DNA of 50,783 nt from Acidimicrobiaceae bacterium (GCA_003159795.1 PLPK01000027.1:1-50783); one strand, 5' to 3'; counted from the stretch's first letter, positions 7,967 to 16,513 are shown. Numbers and translations are program-made. The notes: generated from the sequence alone by a model not told the origin.

Positions 7967-9952
7967 ATGACGATGACCCCGCACACCGTGATCGGTGGGC
8001 GCTACGAGCTCGGTGACCAGATCGCCCGCGGCGGGACCGCGCAGGTCTTCCTGGCCCGCGACCTCCTCCTCGGGCGTCCGGTCGCCCTAAAGGTCCTCTT
8101 CTCCGAGCTCTCGGCCGACTCGGCTTTCGTCGAGCGGTTCCGGCGCGAGGCGCAGGCGGCGGCGAACCTGTCACACCCGAACATCGTCCCCGTCTTCGAC
8201 TGGGGCGAGACCGACTCGACGTACTTCATCGTCATGGAGTACGTCGACGGCGAGGCACTCTCCTCGATCATCCGCACGCAGGCCCCGCTCACCTCCGCCC
8301 AGGCCGCCTCGGTCGCCTCCGACATCGCCAAGGCGCTCGCCTACGCTCACCGCCACGGGGTCGTCCACCGCGACGTCAAGCCCGGCAACGTCCTCATCAC
8401 CGCCGACGGCCAGGTCAAGGTCACCGACTTCGGGATCGCCCGGGCGATCGGCGTCGACGAGCAGGTCACCCAGACCGGGCTCGTCATGGGGACCGCGACG
8501 TACTTCTCGCCCGAACAAGCCCAGGGGCTCGGGGTCGACGGGCGCAGCGACATCTACGCCCTCGGCGTCGTGCTCTACGAGATGGTGGCGGGCCGTCCCC
8601 CCTTCGTCGGCGAGTCGCCGGTTGCCATCGCCTACCAGCACGTCCGCGAGACCCCGCAACCACCGAGTGCCTACAACGCCAAGGTCTCGCCGGCGCTTGA
8701 GGCGATCATCCTTCAGGCAATGGCGAAGCTCCCCAAGGACCGCTACCAAACCGCCGAGGAGTTCCGCGCCGATCTCGAGCGGTTCGCGCGCGGCCAGCCC
8801 GTGCACGCCCGAGTCCACCACGAGGAGGCGCCGACGGTTGCCGTCCCGACGACGGCGGCCATAGGCCGGCTCAGCGCGCCTGTGACAGCAGCGCCGTCTG
8901 CACCGGCGGGTGGCGGTCCGCCGCCGGCGAAGCGGACCACGCCGTACTGGCTCGGCAGCGGCGTCGTCTTCGCCGTCGCGATCGGCCTCATCGTCTACTT
9001 CGGTGGTCACGCGCTCGGCTACTTCGGGGGGGCGCCGTACTTGGCCGTGCCCAATGTCGAAGGGCTCTCGGCGAAGGCCGCGATCACCAAACTCACCAAG
9101 GACGGCCTTGACCCCGTGCGCAAGAACGTCAAGGGGAGCGCGAAGACCGAGGGGAAGGTCGTCTCTCAGAAGCCGACGAGTCCCGTTCAGGTGGCGAAGG
9201 GCCAGAAGGTGACGCTCTACGTTGCCCTGCCGCCGGCGAACATTCCCATCCCGCTCGTCACCGGGCTCACCCTGGTCACCGCGGAAGCCAGAGTGCATGC
9301 CGCCGGGTTCAAGTGGGCCATCAAGTGGCAGGCCCCCTTGGGGCCCGCCGAGGCCCAGAACCAGGTCGTCGACGAGGTTCCCGGGCCGCCCGGCGGCGCG
9401 CCCGCCGGGACGGTTATCACCCTTGACGTCATCCGCGGCAACTACACCGTCGCCGTGCCTCGGGTCGTGGGGATGACCCAGGCGCAGGCCGACGCCGCGA
9501 TCAACACCGCCGGCCTCATCGTCGGCACCACCACGACGGAGTACTCCTATTCGGTGGCGTCCGGCCTCGTCATCCGCTCGAATCCCCCGCCGGGCCAGAA
9601 GGTGGCCACCAGCTCTGCCGTGGGCCTCGTCGTCTCGTCGGGTTCGCTCATCGCAATCCCCTTCGTCGAAGGCGAATCGCTCCAGCAGGCCCAGACGGAC
9701 ATCTCGAACGCCGGGCTGACCTACGTGATCATCCCGATGGTGGTGAACTCGCCTTCCGAGGTCGGCCTCATCGTCAAGGAGCACCCCGGCTGGGGCCAAA
9801 TGGTTAAACCCGGCTTCCAGGTGACGCTGTACGTCGCGGTGTCGAACCCGACCACGACGACCACCACGACCACGACCACCACCACCACCACCACCACGAC
9901 GAACCTGACACCGTCCACGCAGCCGGTCGGGAGAGGTCCCGGCCCGCGATAA
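7967..9952 (+). CDS. pknB: Ser/Thr protein kinase PknB with four PASTA domains
   Basis: PknB is the essential actinobacterial kinase that couples wall fragments outside the cell to growth inside. Residues 13-275 are a Hanks-type kinase: glycine loop IARGGTAQVF, ATP lysine 42 (PVALKVL), catalytic Asp136 (VHRDVKPGN), DFG 154-156 and activation segment GLVMGTATYFSPEQ. A Pro/Ala linker leads to one membrane helix at about 326-346. Four extracellular PASTA repeats of about 70 residues follow (PNVEGLSAKAA, PLVTGLTLVTAEA, PRVVGMTQAQAD, PFVEGESLQQAQ), binding muropeptides by family knowledge. The protein ends in 17 consecutive threonines and a short Pro/Gly tail. No second kinase (PknA) is nearby. 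Confidence 0.95.
   Translation: MTMTPHTVIGGRYELGDQIARGGTAQVFLARDLLLGRPVALKVLFSELSADSAFVERFRREAQAAANLSHPNIVPVFDWGETDSTYFIVMEYVDGEALSSIIRTQAPLTSAQAASVASDIAKALAYAHRHGVVHRDVKPGNVLITADGQVKVTDFGIARAIGVDEQVTQTGLVMGTATYFSPEQAQGLGVDGRSDIYALGVVLYEMVAGRPPFVGESPVAIAYQHVRETPQPPSAYNAKVSPALEAIILQAMAKLPKDRYQTAEEFRADLERFARGQPVHARVHHEEAPTVAVPTTAAIGRLSAPVTAAPSAPAGGGPPPAKRTTPYWLGSGVVFAVAIGLIVYFGGHALGYFGGAPYLAVPNVEGLSAKAAITKLTKDGLDPVRKNVKGSAKTEGKVVSQKPTSPVQVAKGQKVTLYVALPPANIPIPLVTGLTLVTAEARVHAAGFKWAIKWQAPLGPAEAQNQVVDEVPGPPGGAPAGTVITLDVIRGNYTVAVPRVVGMTQAQADAAINTAGLIVGTTTTEYSYSVASGLVIRSNPPPGQKVATSSAVGLVVSSGSLIAIPFVEGESLQQAQTDISNAGLTYVIIPMVVNSPSEVGLIVKEHPGWGQMVKPGFQVTLYVAVSNPTTTTTTTTTTTTTTTTTNLTPSTQPVGRGPGPR
9851..9901 (+). 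repeat. ACC/ACG microsatellite coding for 17 threonines
   Basis: Seventeen ACC or ACG codons in a row lie after the last PASTA domain of pknB. Such trinucleotide tracts can change length by slippage in whole codons without breaking the frame. The encoded run would be extracellular and a candidate for O-glycosylation. Confidence 0.85.
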
Positions 9953-10004
9953 CGCGGGGCACAGCGGACAGGTCACCGTCTCCGCACCAGGGCCCCGGGG
10001 TCAG

Positions 10005-10018
10005 TATCCTCGGGCTCC
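10005..10018 (+). promoter_or_regulatory. Putative -10 of crgA, leaderless type
   Basis: TATCCT at 10005-10010 is followed by 8 nt and the GTG start of crgA. No Shine-Dalgarno sequence fits in that gap, so the transcript may begin at or within a base or two of the start codon. Confidence 0.5.
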
Positions 10019-10294
10019 GTGGCAACAAAGGCGAAGGCTCGGGGACAGGGACACGGACGGACGACACCCAAGGGTCGCGAGCCCACCGGCCGCTACACCC
10101 CGCCGATCCCGCGGCAGGTCAAACGGAGCCCGAGATGGTACCCGTGGCTGCTGCTCAGCCTGCTCGTCCTGGGCGTCCTTGTCATCGTGCTCAACTACAT
10201 CGGCGCCCTGCCCCACAGCCCGGCGAACTGGTACACGCTGGGTGCCATCCTCGCCATCATGGCGGGCGGCCTGATGTCGACCCGCTACCGCTAA
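10019..10294 (+). CDS. crgA: Cell division protein CrgA
   Basis: CrgA is a small actinobacterial divisome membrane protein that interacts with FtsZ, FtsQ, FtsI and PBPs, and inhibits septation in Streptomyces. The 91-residue product has a basic N-terminal half with GRYTPPIPRQVKRSPRWYPW, a family signature. Two membrane helices (about residues 43-60 and 72-86) are separated by the short loop NYIGALPHSPANWYT, and it ends ARYR-like as STRYR. GTG 10019 gives the usual length. It lies next to the pknB cluster, as in Mycobacterium and Streptomyces, which supports the assignment. Confidence 0.92.
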   Translation: MATKAKARGQGHGRTTPKGREPTGRYTPPIPRQVKRSPRWYPWLLLSLLVLGVLVIVLNYIGALPHSPANWYTLGAILAIMAGGLMSTRYR

Positions 10295-10324
10295 CCGCAT
10301 CACAGCCCTGTAATTCTCTCCAGA

Positions 10325-10346
10325 GTTGTCCACCACCGTGGACAAC
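10325..10346. terminator. Perfect 9-bp dyad downstream of crgA
   Basis: GTTGTCCAC and GTGGACAAC are exact inverse copies around the 4-nt loop CACC, 30 nt after the crgA stop. The hairpin should be stable, but no T-run follows, so it would be a Rho-independent terminator only of the U-less kind proposed for actinobacteria. Each arm also contains TTGTCCAC, eight of nine bases of the actinobacterial DnaA box TTGTCCACA. The terminator role is the simpler reading. Confidence 0.5.
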
Positions 10347-10625
10347 AGGCGGTGCGGCCGCTAGTGGCCCAACCAGGCCGGTTCCCGTGTGAGTCAGCGG
10401 CGAACGGTTGACGCGAGCGCCGCGCCCGACTCGGCGATCTGCATCCGCGGAACTGTCCCATAACAATGAGCGGCCGACAGGATGCCTCGGGGTCGCCCGA
10501 AGGTGCCCACCAAGTGCTGTACTGCCGCACCTACCCGGCGATCAGGGATGCCCGGAGACGCCCTGGCCGAGGTTCCTCGGAGCGCTTGGCTCCGTTAGAC
10601 GAATGCGCCCACTGAACACAGCGAA
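10347..10625. other. Gene-poor spacer
   Basis: Apart from the dyad just before it, I see no coding frame with recognisable content, no RNA gene and no further symmetric site in this stretch between crgA and the convergent transporter gene. Base composition falls toward the right edge. Confidence 0.6.
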
Positions 10626-11552
10626 CTACTTCACGACGCCGATCACACCTCCGCCGATGCCGGCAATCAGGATTCCGGCCAGGACAATCCGCGCTGCTCG
10701 GGAGCCCGGCTCAGGCATTTTGAAAACCCAGATCCCAATGCTGGCATTGACGAGGAGGCTTAGCTGGGCGATGGTGAAGCCCACGCCAGTGCCCACTCGG
10801 GAGACCAAGCCAAGCAGAGCGAGATTGCCGGCGCCGAATAGAAGCCCCGCCGCAAACTCCAAGGTTGTCACCCTGAGACTCAATCTGAATGATTCGCCTG
10901 CAGGCAGCGCGAAAACGAACCCGGCAGTGAGGATGCCGAGCGCGAGGGGAAAGTTAGCCACCTGCGTCGGCACCTTTGCCCACTGAGCTGGCACAAAATA
11001 GCTACCCCACAGCAATCCTGCTGCAACGGCCCAGAGCAGGCCGCGTCGATATGTGTTGCCGGCCTTTGAAGTCGACACCGGCGGTCCTGCCAACGTGACG
11101 ACAGACGGGGAGGCGCCAGCAGCATCTTGCGAACGCACAATGAGCAGCACCCCGACAAGGACGAACACGAGCGCCAGCGCTACCACCGTGAAGCGGGTGG
11201 AGCTGAAGCTCTTCAATTCGCCAAAAAGAAGGGCGCCCCACACGAACGCGGTGATGACGTTCAGTGGCGTCCAGGACCCAGCGGCACGGGCCAGTCCGAT
11301 TGCTTCGGTGGCGCGAAAAGCGGAATAGTTTCCGGCCGTCCACACCAGGCCCCCGACCAAAGGCAGCCAGAACTCGCGCCAGCCGGAAGAGAGATGACCA
11401 CCGCTGGAGACGAGCGCAACCGTTGCGAAAGCGAAGTTGCCAACGGTCACGTAGAAAGTCCGCAAGCGTTGGGGCACACCGCGTGCGGCCTGAGCCATCG
11501 GTATCCAGGTGCCCCACGCCACCACCGTGATGAGTGCAAGGAGCGCGGTCAT
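10626..11552 (-). CDS. GRP/DMT-superfamily sugar-type transporter
   Basis: This 308-residue protein has about ten hydrophobic helices. It resembles the glucose/ribose porter branch of the drug/metabolite superfamily through VAWGTWIPMAQA near the start, the segment WTAGNYSAFRATEAIGLARAAGSWTPLN followed by WGALLFGE, and the second-half repeat GLLWGSYFVPAQWAK. The substrate is uncertain, and a plain EamA exporter is the alternative. ATG 11552 begins directly at the first helix; an upstream ATG (11636) would add 28 unlike residues. The gene is about 60% G+C against more than 70% in its neighbours and stands alone between two spacers, which suggests recent acquisition. Confidence 0.7.
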   Translation of the reverse strand: MTALLALITVVAWGTWIPMAQAARGVPQRLRTFYVTVGNFAFATVALVSSGGHLSSGWREFWLPLVGGLVWTAGNYSAFRATEAIGLARAAGSWTPLNVITAFVWGALLFGELKSFSSTRFTVVALALVFVLVGVLLIVRSQDAAGASPSVVTLAGPPVSTSKAGNTYRRGLLWAVAAGLLWGSYFVPAQWAKVPTQVANFPLALGILTAGFVFALPAGESFRLSLRVTTLEFAAGLLFGAGNLALLGLVSRVGTGVGFTIAQLSLLVNASIGIWVFKMPEPGSRAARIVLAGILIAGIGGGVIGVVK

Positions 11553-11858
11553 GTGCGTCTCGTTGTGCGTTCGGTCAGTTGCGAGCTTCGAAGCTAGACA
11601 GTAGATCCGCGCTAAAGCCCGCGATGACCCATTCAATACCCGGTGTTTCGTCCCTCATCGGGCTCCAGGCTACATTTCGCCGCCCAATTGCTTGATGGCT
11701 TTACGACGCTGGTCAACGATCTCTGGCTTCTAAAGAGCGAGGTGTCGCCTCAGGGCCGCTCGGCCGCATAGCCGGCGATAGGTGACATTCTCACCGCCTG
11801 TACGCGCGTGTCATGTGGCGTGGGTCGTACGCCAGAGCCGTCTGATTGAAGAATCCAC
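11553..11858. other. Gene-poor, lower-GC spacer
   Basis: This stretch lies between the start of the transporter gene and the end of purL. It shares the lower G+C of the transporter. I find no supported gene, RNA or repeat in it. It probably holds the transporter promoter, but no convincing -10/-35 pair stands out. Confidence 0.5.
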
Positions 11859-14135
11859 CTAAACGAGCGGCCGGACTTCGAGGGCCGCCGCGATCCCGCC
11901 GCTCGCTGTGTCGAGCTCGTCGAGGCCGAGGTCGACGAGGCCGTGCACGACAAGACGCGCACCACCCGCCACCCCGATCACCCGGGCGCCGAGCCCGGCA
12001 CCCGCCGCGAGCCGGCTGAGCTCGTCGGGAAGGCGTGTCGCGACCAGGACGCGGGCCGGGAGCTCGGCGAAGAGACCCCCGTGGTCGGCGATGCCGTCCA
12101 CCTCGGCGCCCGTGCGGGAGGCCCGCGCGCACTCGGCGAGTGCGACACCGAGACCCCCGTCGGCGACGTCGTGCAGTCCGCGCACAAGCCGCGGCGGATC
12201 GTCGTCCTCCGCCTCGCGGGCGACGAGCTCACGGACGAACCGGCACAGCTCCCGGTGTGACACAAGGTCGACCGGCGCAAGCACGCCGCCGGCGCAGCCC
12301 GCCACCGACCGCGCCCAGCGCGATCCCGCGAGCCCACCGGGCGGCGGGCCGAGGACGACGAGGGAGTCGCCGGGATGCCAACCCGGGACCGGCGGCTTGC
12401 GCACGATCCGCCCGAGCAGCCCGACGACGGCGATGACTGGGGTCGGGTCGATGTCGCACCCCCCGGACTCGTCGTAGAGCGAGACGTTGCCGCCGATGAC
12501 CGGGATGGCGAGCGCCTCGCAGGCCTGCGCCATGCCGTCGATCGCCTCCGAGAGCTGCCACATCACCTCGGGGTGCTCCGGATTGCCCAGATTCAGGCAG
12601 TTCACGAGGGCGAGCGGGATCGCGCCGGCGCACGAGACGTTGAGCGTCGACTCGGCGACGGTCGCCGCGGTACCGGCCCGCGGGTCGACGGCGCACCACC
12701 CGGGGTTCCCGTCGACACTCATCGCGAGCGCCTTGCCTTCCCAGGGGAGCCCGGGGGCGGCGAGCTTGAGGACCGTGGCGTCCCCCTCTCCCGGACCGAT
12801 CACCGTGTTCAAGAACAGCTGGTGGTCGTACTGGCGGTAGACGGGAGCCGGATCGGCGAGGAGCTCCAACAGGTCCCCGCCCGGGTCCGAGGGCGCGGGC
12901 AGACGCGAGGGGTCGTCGGCACGCCGCTCGACGAGGTCCGCCGGCGGCGCCAACGGCCGCTCGTAGCGAGGGGCGTCGTCGGCGAGCGACGAGGCCGGGA
13001 CGTCGGCCACGACCTCGCCCCCGGGGCCGTCGAGGATCCGCAGCCGGCCGATGCCCGCCGCGTCCGGCTCGGTGACGACGCCGATCGCCGTCGCGGCGAC
13101 CTCCCAGCGGTCACAGACCTCCTGCACGGCGGCGAGCGATTCGGGCGTGACGATCGCCAGCATCCGCTCCTGGCTCTCGCTTGTCATCACCTCGACCGGG
13201 CTCATGTTCGGCTCGCGCCGTGGCACGCGGGAGACGTCGACGTCCATGCCGAGGCGCGCGTGGGCCGCCGTCTCGCTCGTGGCGCACGACAGGCCGGCGC
13301 CACCCAGATCCTGGATGCCCACCACAAGACCGGCTTCGAGGAGCTCCAGACAGGCCTCGATCAGCCGCTTCTCCTCGTACGGGTCGGAGATCTGGATGCT
13401 CGGGCGCTTCGTGGACTGGCCCGCCGCGTCCGCCTCCGCGAAGCCCGCCGAGGCCAGCACACTCACGCCGCCGATCCCGTCTCGCCCCGTGGCCGAGCCC
13501 AGCAGCACGGCGAGGTTTCCCACCCCGGACGCCGAGGAGAGCACGAGACGGGAAATCGGCAGTACACCGAGGCAGAAGACGTTGACGAGCGGATTCGACC
13601 GGTAGGTCGAATCGAACGTGATCTGGCCCCCCACGGTCGGTACCCCGACCGCGTTCCCATAGCCGGCGACGCCACGTACGACTCCGTCGAGGATGTACCG
13701 GCTGCGTGCGTCATCTGGCGGACCAAAAAAGAGCGCATCCATGAGGGCAATGGGTCGCGCCCCCATCGTGAAGATGTCGCGTAGGATTCCTCCGACACCG
13801 GTTGCCGCCCCCTGGTACGGCTCAATATACGAAGGGTGGTTGTGGCTTTCGATCCGCATCGCGACGGCGATCCCGTCGCCCACATCAATGACGCCAGCGT
13901 TCTCACCAGGGCCCACGAGCACGTGGGGCGCCTCGGTCGGCAGTCGTGCGAGGTGGACCCGCGACGACTTGTACGAACAGTGCTCACTCCACATCACGGA
14001 GTACATCGCGAGTTCCGTGTCGGTCGGCGCCTGCCCCAGAATCCGCACGATCATCCCGTACTCGTCGTCGGTAAGTCCGAGGCTCCGATGACGTTCCAGG
14101 TCATCAGATTCTGCACGATCGGTGGAGACGTTCAA
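11859..14135 (-). CDS. purL: Phosphoribosylformylglycinamidine synthase subunit PurL (small form)
   Basis: PurL uses ATP and ammonia delivered by PurQ to convert FGAR to FGAM, step four of purine synthesis. The 758-residue length is that of the small PurL working with PurS and PurQ. Family motifs are YSVMWSEHCSYKSSR near the start, SHNHPSYIEPYQGAATGVGGILRDIFTMGARP (substrate and ATP site), FGPP, VPTVGGQI, SDPYEEKRLIE, and the second-half GNVSLYDE and HDVADGGLGVALAE. TTG 14135 with GGAAGGGG upstream gives the expected N-terminus. Unlike in most actinobacteria it is not joined to purQ: a gene on the other strand intervenes, so purL needs its own promoter. Confidence 0.96.
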   Translation of the reverse strand: MNVSTDRAESDDLERHRSLGLTDDEYGMIVRILGQAPTDTELAMYSVMWSEHCSYKSSRVHLARLPTEAPHVLVGPGENAGVIDVGDGIAVAMRIESHNHPSYIEPYQGAATGVGGILRDIFTMGARPIALMDALFFGPPDDARSRYILDGVVRGVAGYGNAVGVPTVGGQITFDSTYRSNPLVNVFCLGVLPISRLVLSSASGVGNLAVLLGSATGRDGIGGVSVLASAGFAEADAAGQSTKRPSIQISDPYEEKRLIEACLELLEAGLVVGIQDLGGAGLSCATSETAAHARLGMDVDVSRVPRREPNMSPVEVMTSESQERMLAIVTPESLAAVQEVCDRWEVAATAIGVVTEPDAAGIGRLRILDGPGGEVVADVPASSLADDAPRYERPLAPPADLVERRADDPSRLPAPSDPGGDLLELLADPAPVYRQYDHQLFLNTVIGPGEGDATVLKLAAPGLPWEGKALAMSVDGNPGWCAVDPRAGTAATVAESTLNVSCAGAIPLALVNCLNLGNPEHPEVMWQLSEAIDGMAQACEALAIPVIGGNVSLYDESGGCDIDPTPVIAVVGLLGRIVRKPPVPGWHPGDSLVVLGPPPGGLAGSRWARSVAGCAGGVLAPVDLVSHRELCRFVRELVAREAEDDDPPRLVRGLHDVADGGLGVALAECARASRTGAEVDGIADHGGLFAELPARVLVATRLPDELSRLAAGAGLGARVIGVAGGARLVVHGLVDLGLDELDTASGGIAAALEVRPLV

Positions 14136-14198
14136 CGCCTTCTACCCCTTCCACACGGTGTCACGAAATGGAGAATCTCATCTACCGGCATTAAGGAA

Positions 14199-14233
14199 TT
14201 GCATTCGAACCTGTCCGCGGCCATAGTGAAGTC
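14199..14233 (+). promoter_or_regulatory. Leaderless promoter of the small conserved gene
   Basis: TTGCAT (14199-14204) and CATAGT (14222-14227) are separated by exactly 17 nt, a standard sigma-70-type spacing. Six bases (14228-14233) then separate the -10 from ATG 14234, so transcription would start on the A of the start codon. The spacer is shared with the divergent purL. Confidence 0.6.
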
Positions 14234-14653
14234 ATGACACCACCAAGGAAGCGAACTTCGATGACGTCGGAGCACAAGGCGGCGCTCGCAGCGGGCCGGA
14301 TACAGGGCCTCGCCGTGCGACGTTACCTGGAAGCCCTCGAGCGAAACCGCCCGCGGCGCGGGCGCCGACCGAGCGCCGAGTCGCTGCGCAAGCAGCTGAA
14401 CGACATCTCCGCCCGTCTGAAGGACGCCGACCCCCTGCAGCGGCTCCACCTCATCCAGCACCGCAAGGGCATCGAGGCGCGCCTTGCGACCGGGACCGGC
14501 CCCGAGGACATCTCCGCCCTCGAGAAGGGCTTTGTCGCCGCCGCCGCCGAGTACGGCGCCCGCAAGGGCATTGACTACGCGACGTGGCGCGAGGCGGGGG
14601 TCCCCGCCGAGGTATTGCGGCGCGCGGGCATCCACCGGAGCGCCGGGGCCTAG
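14234..14653 (+). CDS. Small conserved basic protein of unknown function
   Basis: The 139-residue product is rich in Arg, Lys and Ala. It looks like a conserved actinobacterial hypothetical family that begins ...SxEHKxALAxGRxxGxAVRxYLEAL; here TSEHKAALAAGRIQGLAVRRYLEALE. A basic patch (RNRPRRGRRPSAESL) is followed by a likely coiled coil (RKQLNDISARLKDADPLQRLHLIQHRKGIEARL) and a C-terminal region ending GIDYATWREAGVPAEVLRRAGI, reminiscent of a small DNA-binding fold. I do not know its function; nucleic-acid binding is only a guess. It sits on the opposite strand between purL and purQ and shares stop-codon bases with purQ. Confidence 0.75.
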   Translation: MTPPRKRTSMTSEHKAALAAGRIQGLAVRRYLEALERNRPRRGRRPSAESLRKQLNDISARLKDADPLQRLHLIQHRKGIEARLATGTGPEDISALEKGFVAAAAEYGARKGIDYATWREAGVPAEVLRRAGIHRSAGA

Positions 14654-15363
14654 CTCGCCGCTTCCGCCGGCTCGGAACGCCGGCCGGCGGACTGCCACTC
14701 CTCCGCCGCCACGAGCAGCGACTCGAAGAGCACGACCCCGTCCGTGCCGACGCCGAGGGGATCCGAGGCGCGCTCGGGGTGCGGCATGAGACCGACGACG
14801 TTGCCCTCCCGGTTTGCGACACCGGCGATGGCGTGGAGCGCGCCGTTCGGGTTCTCCCGGTAGCGGAGCACGACCTGACCGGCGGCTTCTATTCCGGCGA
14901 GGGTCGCAGCGTCGCATGTGTAGTTGCCCTCGTAGTGGTTGATGGGCAGCCGGAGCACCTCGCCACGCATGCCCCGCCCGGTGAGCACGCTCGAGACCGA
15001 CTCGACGGTGCACTCCACGGTCCGGCAGATGAAGCGCAGTCCCACGTTGCGCGTGAGGGCCCCCGGGAGCAGGCCCGCCTCCGTCAGCACCTGGAAACCG
15101 TTGCAGATCCCGAGGACGGGACCGCCTTCCTCGGCGAAGTCGGCGACCGCCCGCATGACCGGGGAGAAGCGCGCGATCGCGCCGGGCCGCAGATAGTCAC
15201 CGTGTGCGAAGCCTCCGGGGATGACGACGGCGCCGACGTCCCCGACGCTGTCGGCGCCGTGCCAAATGATCTCGGTCGAGGCGCCGAGCGCCGACAGCGC
15301 CCGGGCGACGTCCCACTCGCAGTTCGAACCGGGGAAACGGATGATGCCGATCTCCGCCGTCAT
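14650..15363 (-). CDS. purQ: Phosphoribosylformylglycinamidine synthase subunit PurQ (glutaminase)
   Basis: PurQ releases ammonia from glutamine for PurL. The 237-residue class I amidotransferase shows the N-terminal IGIIRFPGSNCEWD, VIPGGFAHGDYLRPGAIA, the nucleophile Cys87 in GICNGFQVL, and the His/Glu pair in GLMPHPERA near the end. ATG 15361-15363 overlaps the purS stop by 4 nt. Its own TAG lies in the sequence CTAG shared with the opposing gene, so the two coding regions overlap tail to tail by 4 nt. Confidence 0.97.
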   Translation of the reverse strand: MTAEIGIIRFPGSNCEWDVARALSALGASTEIIWHGADSVGDVGAVVIPGGFAHGDYLRPGAIARFSPVMRAVADFAEEGGPVLGICNGFQVLTEAGLLPGALTRNVGLRFICRTVECTVESVSSVLTGRGMRGEVLRLPINHYEGNYTCDAATLAGIEAAGQVVLRYRENPNGALHAIAGVANREGNVVGLMPHPERASDPLGVGTDGVVLFESLLVAAEEWQSAGRRSEPAEAAS

Positions 15364-15629
15364 GCCGGGACCCCCGGGGAGTCGGCGACGACGCGGATCT
15401 CGGCGGCCTCGATCACCGGGTTGGCGAGCAGCCGCTCACACATCTCCTCGGCCGTCCGCCGCGCGACCGTCTCGGTCGGCGCCTCGACCGAGAACCGGAA
15501 GACCTTGCCCACGTGGACGCCCTGCACCCCGTCAAAGCCGAGTGAGGGCAGCGCCCGCTCGATCGCGAGCCCCTCGGGATCGGCGAGCCCGGCGAGGCTG
15601 CGGATCTCCACGATGATGTCGTAGTTCAC
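15360..15629 (-). CDS. purS: Phosphoribosylformylglycinamidine synthase subunit PurS
   Basis: PurS is the small bridging subunit that holds PurL and PurQ together for ammonia channelling. The 89-residue product opens NYDIIVEIRSLAGLADPEGLAIERALPSLGF and includes VHVGKVFRF, the PurS fold signature. GTG 15629 is chosen over an earlier ATG at 15653 because it has a strong GGAGGGG site and overlaps the purC stop in the GTGA arrangement used throughout the operon. Confidence 0.95.
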   Translation of the reverse strand: MNYDIIVEIRSLAGLADPEGLAIERALPSLGFDGVQGVHVGKVFRFSVEAPTETVARRTAEEMCERLLANPVIEAAEIRVVADSPGVPA

Positions 15630-16513
15630 GTTTCCCCTCCGTTGCCCCACCAATCGGCGAGCCGCAGCCCGGTGATCCGCTCATAGGCCTCGACATAGCG
15701 GGCCCGCGCCGACGCGACGACCTCGCCAGGCATCGGCGGGGGCGGCGACGCCATGTCCCAGCCGGTCGCCGCGGCCCAGTCGCGCATCGGCTGCTTGTCG
15801 TACGAGGGCGGTGTCCGACCCGGAACCCAGTCCCCAGCGTCCCACAGGCGGGAGGAATCCGGGGTGATGATCTCGTCGCAGATTGTGAGTTCGCCTCCGA
15901 CCAACCCGAGCTCGAACTTCGTGTCGGCGATAATGACGCCCCGACCGAGCGCGAAACGGGCTGCCCACTCGTAGGCCGCGACGCACAGCTCGCGCACCCG
16001 CCCGGCGAGACCGGCGCCGATCAGCCCCGCGGCCGCGGCGAAGGAGATGTTCTCGTCATGGCCCGCGGCGGCCTTCGTCGACGGCGTGAACACCGGCGCC
16101 CGCAGGCGGCACGCCTCCAGGAGGCCGGAGGGGAGCAGTTCGCCGTGCATCGTGCCGTCCCGCTGGTACTCCCGCCAGGCCGAGCCCGCGAGGTAACCGC
16201 GCACGATGCACTCGATCGGCAGCATCTCGGCTCGCCGGACGAGCATCCCCCGGCCGGCGAGGCCGGGCCGGCCCCGCGCCTCGGCGGGGAAACGGGCGGG
16301 GTCGGCGGTCACGAGGTGCGTCGGCGCGAGCGGGGCCAGCTCACCGCTCCAAAATGCCGTCATCGCCGTCAGCACCCGTCCCTTGTCCGGCACCGGCTTG
16401 TCGAATACGTAGTCGTAGGCGGAGATCCGGTCGGAGGCGACCATCAGGAGCAGGCCGTCGCCGGCGTCGAAGACATCGCGCACCTTGCCCGAGTAGACGA
16501 GCTCGAGGGTCAC
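15626..16513 (-). CDS. purC: SAICAR synthetase PurC
   Basis: PurC joins CAIR and aspartate using ATP to give SAICAR. Starting at GTG 16513 the product is 295 residues, the long form. It carries YSGKVRDVFD (ATP loop), MVASDRISAYDYVFD, ECIVRGYLAGSAWREY, TPSTKAAAGHDENIS and IIADTKFELGL with ICDEIITPDSSR, all family signatures. The overlap of the start GTG with the purB TGA fixes the start; a longer open frame upstream is a shadow of purB. The 4-nt overlap with purS implies translational coupling. Confidence 0.97.
   Translation of the reverse strand: MTLELVYSGKVRDVFDAGDGLLLMVASDRISAYDYVFDKPVPDKGRVLTAMTAFWSGELAPLAPTHLVTADPARFPAEARGRPGLAGRGMLVRRAEMLPIECIVRGYLAGSAWREYQRDGTMHGELLPSGLLEACRLRAPVFTPSTKAAAGHDENISFAAAAGLIGAGLAGRVRELCVAAYEWAARFALGRGVIIADTKFELGLVGGELTICDEIITPDSSRLWDAGDWVPGRTPPSYDKQPMRDWAAATGWDMASPPPPMPGEVVASARARYVEAYERITGLRLADWWGNGGET

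Noticed and set aside
10295-10625. Chromosome origin after crgA
   Set aside because: Only one pair of DnaA-box-like arms, no cluster of boxes and no dnaA or dnaN nearby.
12375-13784. 469-residue open frame opposite purL
   Set aside because: Shadow of purL; no recognisable motif and extreme Arg/Asp content.
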